Shown piece by piece: positions 24,141 to 33,167 of a stretch of DNA of 64,000 nt. Under the pieces are notes generated by a model that ran no database searches, was not told the origin of the DNA, and worked only from the letters and a program-made list of their open reading frames with translations. Every line of letters starts with the position of its first letter. The first letter of the stretch is position 1. The stretch lies in contig NZ_CP011486.1 in NCBI RefSeq assembly GCF_001653455.1, forward strand, positions 806,001 through 870,000, written 5' to 3'. The position numbers were made by a program, and so were the translations under genes. Origin of the DNA: Helicobacter pylori (GTDB lineage: Bacteria; Campylobacterota; Campylobacteria; Campylobacterales; Helicobacteraceae).

Positions 24141-25726
24141 TTAAGCTTCTAGCTCTTTGATAATTAGATCAAGGCTGTTTCGTAAAGCGCTTTGCTTTCC
24201 CACCACTTGAGCAATCTCCAATTGAAGCGCTTTGATGTCAATGATTTCTTTCGTATCTTCTTGCTCCACATAGCGGTTCACCGATAGGTTGTAATCGTTT
24301 TCTCTGATTTCTTCCATAGCCACTAGAGCCGAAAAATGCTTGATGGCTTTCCTTCGGTGTAGGTTTGCAAAATCTTTTCTCGGTTGCGCGCTTTGAGTTT
24401 GTTTTGTTTGCCTTCTTTGAGGAATTCCTTACTCGCATCAATAAAAAGCGTGGTGTCGTCTTTTTTGTTTTTCTTAAGCACTAAAATGCAAGTAGCGATA
24501 TTCGTTCCAAAAAAGAGGTTTTCAGGCAAAGCGATCACGCAGTCAATGAAATTATTTTTCACTAAATATTCTCTGATCTTTTTTTCCGCACCGCCTCTAT
24601 AAAGCACCCCGGGAAATTCCACGATCGCAGCAGTGCCTTGATTGGAAAGATAAGAAAGCATGTGCATGGTGAAGGCGAGATCGGCGGCGTTTTTGGGCGC
24701 TAGCACGCCGGCTGGGCTGAAACGCTCATCGTTGATTAAAAGAGGGTTTTTATCGCCTACCCATTTAGTGGAATAAGGAGGGTTAGAAACGATCGCATCA
24801 AAAGGCTCATCGTCTTCATGCTTTGGGTCTAAAAGCGTGTCCCCTAGTGCGATGTGGAATTTAGAATAATTGATGTCATGCAAAAACATGTTGATACGGC
24901 AAAGGTTGTAGGTGGTCAAATTGATTTCTTGCCCGAAATACCCTTTGGAGACATTTTTATCGCCCAGCACTTTAGAAAATTGCAAGAGCAATGATCCGCT
25001 CCCGCAGCATGGATCATAAACTTTATTAATGCTCTCTTGGTTGTGCAGAGCAATTTTAGCGAGCAGTTCGCTCACTTCTTGGGGGGTGAAAAATTCCCCT
25101 CCGCTTTTGCCGGCATTGCTTGCATACATCGCCATTAAATATTCATAAGCGTCGCCAAAAACATCGATCCCGCTTTTTTGATATTCGCCTAATTGCATGC
25201 CCCCTATGGCTTGAAGGATTTTAGTCAATTTTTCCACCCTATTTTTATGAGAGCTCCCTAATTTATTGCTATTGACATCTAAATCCGCAAACAAGCCTTT
25301 GACATTGTCTTCTGATTTAAAGCCAAGGCTGGATTTTTCTATCTCGGTGAAAATGTTTTGTAAGGTTACATTGAGATCTTCGTTATTGGGCGCGTTTTTT
25401 AACACATTACAAAATAACGCGCTAGGCGGGATGAAAAAGCCTTTTTCTTCAACTATCGTTCCTCTTGCGATTTCAGCTTCTTCATCGCTCAACTTGGCGT
25501 AATCAAAATGCGGATCATCTTTTCGCACTTCTAAATTGATGTAATTAGTCATGTTTTCTGAAATGTAGCGGTAAAAAAGAATGCCTAAAACGTATTGCTT
25601 GAAATCCCAGCCGTCTATTGAGCCTCTCAATTCGTTCGCTACTTTCCAAATGGCGTTGTGCAATTCGTTGCGCTCTGATGAAGCATGGTTATTAGATTTC
25701 GCGCTCGCTTTGTTTGTGTTTTCCAT
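24141..25726 (-). pseudogene. hsdM: Type I modification methylase, frameshifted
   Basis: An N6-adenine methyltransferase subunit. The first 467-codon frame has [29 protein letters not shown] (AdoMet motif I) and the catalytic NPPY in [13 protein letters not shown]. The frame then ends in [12 protein letters not shown] and a TAG at 24323. One base out of phase the expected ending continues as [20 protein letters not shown] and so on to 24141. A single A appears to be missing from the run at 24348-24350, so the last 60 or so residues, which contact HsdS, are lost unless translation slips. It is divergent from the HaeIII-like genes. Confidence 0.85.
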
Positions 25727-25908
25727 GAGATAAGCCCCTTTTTTGTTTTTGTTTTGGCGGTTTTTAAAAATTTAAGGCTTTATTTTAATCAAACACTGAT
25801 AACTAAAACCTTAAATAATGCTAACCCATTCTTTAGGATAGCCCGATTTTATTGTAAAATTCTTTCATTATAAGATATTGAGATTGAACAGAATATAAGG
25901 ATCATTCT

Positions 25909-26892
25909 TTGAATTTACTTTCATTATTTGCTGGAGCCGGAGGGCTGGATTTAGGCTTTGAAAAAGCAGGGTTTAAAATAGTCATTGCCAATGAATACGA
26001 TAAAAATATCGCACCCACTTACAGACTCAACCATAAAAATACACAACTGCTAGAAAAAGACATTAAAAATTTACAAACCAGTGAAATTAACTTTTCTGTT
26101 GATGGGATTATTGGCGGTCCGCCATGCCAGAGTTGGTCAGAAGCGGGGAATTTAAAAGGGATTGATGACGCTAGGGGGCAGTTATTTTATGAATATTTGT
26201 GCCTTTTAAAAGAGCTTAAGCCCAAATTTTTTTTAGCTGAAAATGTAAGGGGCATGCTCGCTCAACGCCACGAAAAGAGCGTAAAAAATATCCTTGATGC
26301 TTTTAAGGAGTGCGGCTATGAAGTCAATACACATTTAGTGAATGCTAAAGACTATGGGGTAGCGCAAGAAAGGCTTATGGTTTTTTATATTGGTTTTAGG
26401 AAGGATTTAAAAGTCAATTACGCTTTTCCTAAAGGCTCAACGCGTTTAAAAAAACTCACTTTAAAAGATGTTATTTGGGATCTAAAAGATAGCGTGGTGT
26501 GCGCTTTAGCCAAAAACAAACATAACCCTAACGCCATTAACAATCATGAATATTTTATTGGTTCTTATTCGCCGATCTTTATGAGCAGGAATCGTGTAAA
26601 AAATTGGGATGAACAAGCTTTTACGATACAAGCATCAGGAAGACAATGCCAACTGCACCCACAAGCCCCCAAAATGGCTAAGTTTGGCAAAAATGATTGC
26701 AGATTTATAGAAGATTACCAACATTTATACCGCCGTTTGAGCGTGCGGGAGTGTGCGAGGATTCAAGGTTTTGATGATGGTTTTTATTTTGTTTATGAAA
26801 ATCTTAACGACGCTTATAAAATGATAGGTAATGCTGTGCCTGTAAGTTTGGCTAAAGAGATTGCTGTAAGTATTTATAAGGTGTTATATTGA
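25909..26892 (+). CDS. Cytosine-5 methyltransferase, M.HaeIII-like
   Basis: A 327-residue DNA (cytosine-5) methyltransferase. Motif I is [19 protein letters not shown], motif IV holds the nucleophile in GGPPCQSW, motif VI is ENV, motif VIII has QER and motif X ends GNAVPVSLA. Identity to M.HaeIII as I recall it is high throughout, including the recognition-region segment [19 protein letters not shown] and [16 protein letters not shown]. This predicts methylation of the inner cytosine in GGCC. The start is TTG at 25909 with AAGGATC upstream. It overlaps the endonuclease gene by 4 bases. I see no reason to think it inactive. Confidence 0.93.
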   Translation: MNLLSLFAGAGGLDLGFEKAGFKIVIANEYDKNIAPTYRLNHKNTQLLEKDIKNLQTSEINFSVDGIIGGPPCQSWSEAGNLKGIDDARGQLFYEYLCLLKELKPKFFLAENVRGMLAQRHEKSVKNILDAFKECGYEVNTHLVNAKDYGVAQERLMVFYIGFRKDLKVNYAFPKGSTRLKKLTLKDVIWDLKDSVVCALAKNKHNPNAINNHEYFIGSYSPIFMSRNRVKNWDEQAFTIQASGRQCQLHPQAPKMAKFGKNDCRFIEDYQHLYRRLSVRECARIQGFDDGFYFVYENLNDAYKMIGNAVPVSLAKEIAVSIYKVLY

Positions 26893-27843
26893 GCGATAAG
26901 AGCAACAATCAAGGTAGGGCGTATGAATACGCATGGTTTTTAGCTTTAGAGCAAAAATTAAGCGTTTTTAAAAAGGTTATAGTGGATAAACAAAACGGGT
27001 TTAATGCATGTTATAGGGCTTATGGAAGTTTAGAAAAATCCTTACAAGAGCGTTATTTAGAAAGCGCTAAACAAGGCGTGTTGCTTTTGTTGGATTGTGA
27101 GCCGTTATTAAGCGAAGTCATAGATAACTCGCAAAATGAAATCACACTATCTTTACAAAAAGACAAACTCGGTGAAGCAGGTGATGTCCGAGATATTTTA
27201 ATTGATCTTGATAGATTTTGCATAGGGTTAAGCGTTAAACATAACCATGATGGCATAAAGCATTCTAGGCTTTCTAAAAACTTGGATTTTGGAGAAAAAT
27301 GGCTTGAGTGTTGGAGTGTCTCAAAATTACAAAGACGCTATAAAACCACTCTTTGAAAGACTAAAAAACGCTAAAAAAGAAGGCATGTTGTGGAGGGATT
27401 TTCCTAATAAAGAACAAGAAATTTATGCCCCGTTATTACAAGCTTTCAAAAAAGAGGTTTTAAGAATTAATGAAAATAAGAAAAATAAAGTCCCACAAAA
27501 AATGGTTGAGTATTTGTTGGGTAAATACGATTTTTACAAAGCGATTTTGTTAGAAAGAGAGCAAAAAACTAAATTAGAGGCATACCATTTTAATAACACT
27601 CTTAATCGCAGCGTGAAAAATAAGCCTAAAAGAATTATCCCTTTAAGCAAATTGCCTACTAGAATGATTCATTTTGATTTCAAACCTAAAAGTTTCAATA
27701 CATTAGAATTAGTTTTAAATGAAGGGTGGTCATTTTCATTACGCATTTATAATACAAGCTCTAAAGTAGAACCAAGCTTGAAATTTGATATTAAATTGCT
27801 TTCCATTCCTGTGAGTGTTGCAGTTTTTATAACAGCATTTTAG
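26889..27843 (+). pseudogene. HaeIII-like restriction endonuclease, frameshifted
   Basis: The first frame (155 residues from a TTG overlapping the methylase TGA) resembles R.HaeIII from NNQGRAYEYAW through GEAGDVRDILIDLDRF and IGLSVKHNHDGIKHSRLS to NLDFGEKW, which includes the D and K residues of the nuclease core. It then reads into a stop at 27356. The match resumes one base out of phase at about 27304 with LSVGVSQNYKDAIKPLF and continues to IYNTSSKVEPSLKFD near the C-terminus at 27843. One extra base near 27297-27303 explains both halves. As written, the endonuclease is truncated to about half, so the strain would methylate but not cut GGCC. Confidence 0.87.
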
Positions 27844-28009
27844 ACAAGGAATTTTGACTCTATTCTCATCAAATACCAATAATTAAAACTTTATTGTTAA
27901 TTTTTTAAAAAATGGTTTTTAATTACTCCATTTTATGGTTGTTGTAAAACTTATTTTTTAAACAAATCAGCTATAATCCCCTTTTTAAAAAGAATTAAAA
28001 GGGGTTTGA

Positions 28010-28693
28010 ATGGTGTTTGACAGAACGATAAGCGTGAGAGAGAAAAAAGCGGCTAAGACGCTTGGGGTGGTGGGGGTCGTTTTTTTTATTTTATTTGGCA
28101 TAATGATAAGTGGGGTGGCTTCACGCCAAGAGTGGGTGCAACAATTAGATTTATTTTTTATAGATTTGATCCGCAACCCAGCCCCCATTCAAGGGAGCGC
28201 GTGGCTTTCTTTCGTGTTTTTTAGCACTTGGTTTGCGCAAAGCAAGCTCACCACTTCTATCGCTTTACTCATTAGCGTGTGGTTTGGGTTTCAAAAACGC
28301 ATCGCTTTAGGGGTGTGGTTTTTCTCTAGCATCTTATTAGGTGAAATCACCTTAAAACTCCTTAAGCATTTAGTCGCGCGCCCACGGCCTGCAACGAATG
28401 GCGAATTAGCCTTAGCGCATGGCTTCAGCTTCCCTAGCGGGCATGCTTTGGCTTCTGCACTTTTTTATGGCTCTTTGGCGTTGTTGTTGTGCTATTCTAA
28501 TGCAAACGCTCGCTTTAAAACCATTGGCGCTATCATTTTACTTTTTTGGATTTTTTTAATGGCGTATGATAGGGTTTATTTAGGGGTGCATTACCCTAGC
28601 GATGTGTTAGGAGGGTTTTGTTTAGGGATTGCTTGGTCGTGTTGCTCTTTAGCGCTTTATTTAGGGGTTTTGAAACGCCCTTATAATCAATAA
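28010..28693 (+). CDS. PAP2-family membrane phosphatase
   Basis: A 227-residue inner-membrane phosphatase with about six spans. The three-part PAP2 active site is visible: KHLVARPRP near 121-129, PSGHA near 142-146, and YDRVYLGVHYPSDVLGG near 184-200, giving the catalytic histidines. Members act on undecaprenyl pyrophosphate, lipid A or phosphatidylglycerol phosphate; the H. pylori protein at this position has been linked to undecaprenyl phosphate recycling, to my recollection. ATG at 28010 follows AAAGGGG. It stands alone between the restriction genes and a convergent broken gene. Confidence 0.88.
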   Translation: MVFDRTISVREKKAAKTLGVVGVVFFILFGIMISGVASRQEWVQQLDLFFIDLIRNPAPIQGSAWLSFVFFSTWFAQSKLTTSIALLISVWFGFQKRIALGVWFFSSILLGEITLKLLKHLVARPRPATNGELALAHGFSFPSGHALASALFYGSLALLLCYSNANARFKTIGAIILLFWIFLMAYDRVYLGVHYPSDVLGGFCLGIAWSCCSLALYLGVLKRPYNQ

Positions 28694-28705
28694 AGGCTTT
28701 TTTTA

Positions 28706-28905
28706 CCAAACACTGATAACTAAAATTTTTAATTTTTAAAATTCTATTTTTTGATAAAACTCATTCCCTTAAGGGGATAGGGGGTATTTTGAAATAATTC
28801 TCCCCTTAACCCCCTTAAGAAAACCCCTTAACCCGAGAAGACCGCTTTTTTAATAAGCTATCGCTTGATTAAAATCAAGCTCTTTGCTATTTTTTGTAAA
28901 AAACG
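28706..28905 (-). repeat. Dispersed intergenic repeat, copy 4 (fullest)
   Basis: Minus orientation, filling most of the gap between two convergent genes. In plus-strand order it shows CAAACACTGATAACTAAAA, TTGATAAAACTCATTCCC, CTTAAGGGGATAGGGGG, TATTTTGAAATAATTCTCCC, TTAACCCCCTTAAG, GACCGCTTTTTTAATAAGC and the hairpin CTTGATTAAAATCAAG. It is the longest copy and defines the order of the blocks. Confidence 0.7.
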
Positions 28906-28932
28906 CTTTAAGCGTTTTTTAAAACCTCATTT

Positions 28933-29657
28933 TTAAAAAGAAAGTTGCGAGTTAGGGTATAATTCATCTTTCTTTTTGATTTCATCAAACTCGGCCTTAT
29001 AGCGGTGAGACTCTTTTGGATCATAATCCACAACGCTCTTTAAAAAATCACGGAATTTTTTATTTTTTTCGCTGAGTTCTTGAGCCATAGTGTAGTCAAT
29101 TTTTTCTTTGTATCTAGCGTTCAATAAAATAGCGCTTTTATCTTCATCAGTCCTTAAATCAATCACGCCAAAGACAGCTCGGCGTGTAAAAACCTAACCC
29201 CCACCATGTCCGGATAAAGCCATCTGTCCATGCCTTTTTGCGATTTTGAACTTTCTTCATGAAAAATGGTTTTTGTGTAGCATTTCAAATTTTCATTATC
29301 AAAAGCCATGTAGGTTAAAAAAGGGTGCAAATCCCTTTCATGCGTAATTGGAACGCTTGGCTTTCCAGCGCTTAAATCCGGCTCTTTCATAGCCGGCTCG
29401 TTTGCCGCGCTTTTTAAAGCGATTAAAATTGGTTTTTCTTGCACCTTAAAAAAAGGCACTTCTTCGCCCTTGTTTAAGGCTTCATAAATATAAGCGCTAA
29501 CGCTCTGGTGTGGGGTTTTGCCCCCACAATCAAACATTTTTGCAATCTTGCCTTTTTCAAAAAGCTCTTTGGCCTTATGATAAATTTTAGTAGGGTTAAT
29601 AGGCTCATCAATCGTTTCTAAAACGCTTTGAATGATTTCAATGTCTCGTGGCTTCAT
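28933..29657 (-). pseudogene. HARE-HTH/nuclease-like protein with deleted middle
   Basis: The 164-codon first part begins with a HARE-HTH helix-turn-helix (IIQSVLETIDEPINPTKIYH, then GKTPHQSVSAYIY) and continues LHPFLTYMAFDN and WLYPDMVGV, as in COG2958-type proteins that carry a restriction-endonuclease-like domain. At WLYPDMVGV it changes frame and stops. A 77-codon second part, VIDLRTDEDKSAILLNARY to KKFRDFLKSVVD, matches the C-terminus of the same family. About 100 residues, including most of the putative nuclease core, are missing between them. I read it as one gene with an internal deletion rather than two genes. It is coupled to the ABC-F gene upstream (ATG within 4 bases). Confidence 0.65.
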
Positions 29658-31255
29658 TTTTTACTCGCTAGGTATTCTTCATAACTGCCTTTAAAATCAA
29701 TGATTTGAGCGCCTTTAGGGCTTGGGACTAATTCAATGATCCGGTTTGCATACGCATCAATCAACTCTCTGTCATGGCTTATGCAAATCACCGCCCCATC
29801 AAATTTATAAAGCGCTTCGCCCAAAGCGATAATCGCTTCTAAATCCAAATGGTTAGTCGGCTCGTCTAAGACTAAAAAATTCCCCCCTTCTAGCATGAGC
29901 TTGGATAAAACCATTCGGTGTTTTTCGCCCCCACTCAAAGCGTTCACGCACTTTTCTTGCTCTTCGCCATTAAAAAGCATCCTCCCTAATGCATTTCTCA
30001 CCTCAGCGCTTTCAATCTTTTTATTGAAATTAAAGAGCCATTGATACAAGGTCTCTTCGCCGCTAATTTCTTCGCTCACGTTTTGAGGGAAATAGCCTTT
30101 TGAAACGGTCGCCCCCCATTTCACCACGCCCTTATCGGGCTTTAATTCTTCTACTAAAATTTTGCAAAGCGTGGATTTTCCCACGCCATTTGGCCCTATG
30201 AGGGCGATTTTATCTTTAGGCATCACTTTCAAGCTCACTTGATTTAAAACAATTTGCCCATCATAACTTTTAGAAATATTTTCGCATTCTAAGGCTTCGT
30301 TGCCAATGGTGCGTTTGGGTTTAAAAATGATGCTTGGATCCCTCCTGCTAGATACCGCTAGGCTTTGAATGTCTAATTTATCCAGTTGTTTTTGGCGGCT
30401 GGTGGCTTGCTTGGCTTTGGAAGCGTTAGCGCTAAAACGAGCGATAAATTTTTCTAGCTCTTCTTTTTCTTTGAGTTTTTTATTGCGTTCAGCCTCTTGC
30501 TGTTTAGCGATCAGAGTAGAAGCGATATACCAATCGTCATAATTCCCGCTAAATTCGCGCACGCTATGGAAATCCAAATCTAAAATATGCGTGCATACTG
30601 CATTCAAAAAATGCCTGTCATGGCTAATGACCACCATCGTGCCTTCATGGCGTTTGAGATTGTTTTCTAGCCATTCAATGGCGTTTAAATCCAAATTGTT
30701 TGTAGGCTCATCTAAAAGCAAAATATCCGGTTTAGGGAATAACACTTGAGCTAAAAGGATCTTAAATTTATCGCTACTTGGCAAGGTTTTCATCAAATCG
30801 TTATGCCTAGAGCTAGGAATGCCTAAATCTTCTAAAATCTTTTCAATCACCACTTCGCATTCATACATGGGATCTTCTTCTACGCAAATGGTTTCCAACT
30901 CCCCTAGTCTCGCATTCACTTTATCATCGCTCAAATCGCCTTCAGTGTATAAGCGCTCTTTTTCTTTGATAGCGTCATACAAACGCTTATTGCCTATTAA
31001 AACCGCATCTTTAAGGCTCAAATCTTCAAAAGCGTATTGATCCTGCCCTAAAACCCCCATTCTCATCCCGCTTGTGATGATAACTTCCCCACTGCTGCAA
31101 TCAATACTCTTGCTTAAAATCTTTAAAAAAGTGGACTTTCCTGCGCCATTAGCCCCAATAAGCCCGTAGCGCTTGTTTTTATCCAGCTTGATATTCACGT
31201 TTTCAAACAATTTTTTAGTCGCATAGCGTTGCGTTAAGTTGATGGTTTGCAGCAT
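29654..31255 (-). CDS. ABC-F family ATPase
   Basis: A 533-residue soluble protein with two ABC ATPase domains and no membrane span, so it is not a transporter; ABC-F proteins act on the ribosome. Walker A motifs are GANGAGKSTFLK (about 36-47) and GPNGVGKSTLCK (about 354-365), and each domain has a LLLDEPTNNLDL/LVLDEPTNHLDL Walker B. The second signature is LSGGEKHRMVLS, while the first is degenerate (LPSSDKFKILLA). The linker between the domains is charged and helical. It resembles the YbiT subgroup. The downstream gene overlaps its stop. Confidence 0.9.
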   Translation of the reverse strand: MLQTINLTQRYATKKLFENVNIKLDKNKRYGLIGANGAGKSTFLKILSKSIDCSSGEVIITSGMRMGVLGQDQYAFEDLSLKDAVLIGNKRLYDAIKEKERLYTEGDLSDDKVNARLGELETICVEEDPMYECEVVIEKILEDLGIPSSRHNDLMKTLPSSDKFKILLAQVLFPKPDILLLDEPTNNLDLNAIEWLENNLKRHEGTMVVISHDRHFLNAVCTHILDLDFHSVREFSGNYDDWYIASTLIAKQQEAERNKKLKEKEELEKFIARFSANASKAKQATSRQKQLDKLDIQSLAVSSRRDPSIIFKPKRTIGNEALECENISKSYDGQIVLNQVSLKVMPKDKIALIGPNGVGKSTLCKILVEELKPDKGVVKWGATVSKGYFPQNVSEEISGEETLYQWLFNFNKKIESAEVRNALGRMLFNGEEQEKCVNALSGGEKHRMVLSKLMLEGGNFLVLDEPTNHLDLEAIIALGEALYKFDGAVICISHDRELIDAYANRIIELVPSPKGAQIIDFKGSYEEYLASKK

Positions 31256-31456
31256 CTTATGATTCCTTATTTTTTGTGATTAGACTTATAGAAAGTTTAT
31301 TGTAGCGTTTTCTTTGCAATATTGTATCTCTTGTTTATTGTGGTTATCTGTAAGGTCTTTGACGCCCAAACCTTGTTCGAGCCTATATCATTTTCTCTTG
31401 CTTTTTTATTCAAATTAAGGTAAAAATAATGTTTTAAAGCAAAAAGGATCGTGTCA

Positions 31457-32434
31457 TTGAAAGTATTTGATTATGAAGATGTCCAACTAATCCCCAATAA
31501 ATGTATCGTGAATAGCCGTTCAGAGTGCGATACGACCACTACATTAGGTAAACACACATTTAAAATGCCCATAGTGCCAGCAAATATGCAAACAATCATC
31601 AATGACTCGATCGCAGAATTTCTAGCAGAAAATGGCTATTTCTACATCATGCATCGTTTTGATGGAGCGGCAAGAATCCCATTTATCAAAAAAATGAAGG
31701 AACGCCAATTAATTAGCTCAATCAGTGTGGGGGTAAAAAAGGAAGAATATCTTTTTGTAGAAGAGTTGGCCAAACAAGGATTAACGCCAGACTATATCAC
31801 GATCGATATTGCGCATGGCCATTCAAATTCTGTCATTAGAATGATCCAACACATCAAAACGCATTTACCAGAAACTTTTGTGATTGCCGGAAATGTTGGC
31901 ACGCCAGAAGCAGTCCGTGAATTAGAGAATGCCGGTGCTGACGCTACGAAAGTTGGCATCGGGCCCGGGAAAGTGTGTATCACCAAAATCAAAACAGGCT
32001 TTGGCACTGGTGGTTGGCAACTGGCGGCTCTTAGATGGTGCGCTAAAGCAGCAAGAAAGCCGATTATTGCAGATGGTGGCATTCGCACGCATGGGGATAT
32101 TGCAAAATCAATACGCTTTGGCGCGACAATGGTCATGATTGGCTCGCTTTTTGCAGGGCATGAAGAATCGTCTGGAGAAACAAAAATAGAAAATGGTATC
32201 GCATATAAAGAATATTTCGGATCTGCATCAGAATTCCAAAAAGGTGAAAAGAAAAATATCGAAGGTAAAAAAATTTGGATCCAACATAAAGGATCCTTAA
32301 AAGATACGCTGATTGAAATGCATCAAGATCTACAATCTGCGATCTCTTATGCAGGTGGGAGAGACCTTGAAGCGATTCGAAAAGTTGATTATGTGATTGT
32401 GAAAAATTCAATTTTCAATGGAGACACACTCTAA
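31457..32434 (+). CDS. guaC: GMP reductase, Gram-positive type
   Basis: A 325-residue enzyme reducing GMP to IMP with NADPH, related to guaB but without CBS domains. The N-terminus [15 protein letters not shown], the catalytic loop [20 protein letters not shown] and [20 protein letters not shown] are typical. The whole sequence resembles streptococcal and bacillary GuaC much more than proteobacterial forms. The frame opens at GTG 31451, but AAGGA is better spaced from TTG 31457. Its codon choice and A-rich wording differ from neighbours, suggesting acquisition. In reference strains I recall an algI-like gene after it; here gmhA follows within 155 bases. Confidence 0.9.
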   Translation: MKVFDYEDVQLIPNKCIVNSRSECDTTTTLGKHTFKMPIVPANMQTIINDSIAEFLAENGYFYIMHRFDGAARIPFIKKMKERQLISSISVGVKKEEYLFVEELAKQGLTPDYITIDIAHGHSNSVIRMIQHIKTHLPETFVIAGNVGTPEAVRELENAGADATKVGIGPGKVCITKIKTGFGTGGWQLAALRWCAKAARKPIIADGGIRTHGDIAKSIRFGATMVMIGSLFAGHEESSGETKIENGIAYKEYFGSASEFQKGEKKNIEGKKIWIQHKGSLKDTLIEMHQDLQSAISYAGGRDLEAIRKVDYVIVKNSIFNGDTL

Positions 32435-32588
32435 AGAAGATCAATGAAAGCGAAGACAGAAAAATGGGCTTATTTTTCAAGCGATTTGCTTTGATTGGGT
32501 TTTTTATTGTTTTTTGATCCTTTCTTTATTTTCATTGCATCTTATTGGATCATTTTCTGTTTAAATTCAAACGCATAGCGTTTAAGGG

Positions 32589-33167
32589 CTAATTTTTATG
32601 AGCGAAATGCCTTTCAATGCAATCGCATAAAATATGGATGGCAAGAATATGGATTTCTTGGATTCGTGGCGTATCATCACTAGGGACAATCAAGGCTATA
32701 TCGCTTAAAGGCTTCATTTTTCCTCCATCACGCCCCACTAAACTAATCGTTTTAATCCCCAAATCTTTAGCCTTTTCATAAGCTTTTAGGACATTTTTGG
32801 AATTACCGCTTGTAGAAATCCCTATCAAAACATCTTCTTTATTCCCTAGCGCTTCTAATTGTCTGGCAAACACTTCTTCATAGCCATAATCATTCGCAAT
32901 GGCCGTGAGGGCTGAGGTATCCGTGCTTAAACTTATCGCGCTCAAACCCTTTCTTTCCAACTTATAGCGCCCGGTCAATTCAGCGGCAAAATGCTGCGCA
33001 TCGCTCGCACTCCCCCCGTTACCGCAAATAAGGATTTTTCCTTGATTTTCTAAAGTTTCTATCAAAAGTTGGACGCTTTGGATTAACGCTCCTTCCAAAC
33101 TTTCTAAACTTTTTTCTAACGCTTCCTTATGGGCTAAAAATTCTTTTTTAATCAAATCCTTAATCAT
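32589..33167 (-). CDS. gmhA: Sedoheptulose-7-phosphate isomerase
   Basis: A 192-residue SIS-domain enzyme making D-glycero-D-manno-heptose 7-phosphate, the first step of the ADP-heptose pathway. [20 protein letters not shown] (about 45-64) and [14 protein letters not shown] (about 114-127) are the sugar-phosphate binding motifs, and histidines near the C-terminus ([11 protein letters not shown]) fit metal binding. It overlaps the start of hldE by 8 bases and ends the four-gene heptose operon. Confidence 0.96.
   Translation of the reverse strand: MIKDLIKKEFLAHKEALEKSLESLEGALIQSVQLLIETLENQGKILICGNGGSASDAQHFAAELTGRYKLERKGLSAISLSTDTSALTAIANDYGYEEVFARQLEALGNKEDVLIGISTSGNSKNVLKAYEKAKDLGIKTISLVGRDGGKMKPLSDIALIVPSDDTPRIQEIHILAIHILCDCIERHFAHKN

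Noticed and set aside
28933-29166. A separate 77-residue gene after the HARE-HTH gene
   Set aside because: Its sequence matches the C-terminus of the same protein family and it starts within 4 bases of the first frame's stop, so it is better read as the remaining end of one deleted gene.
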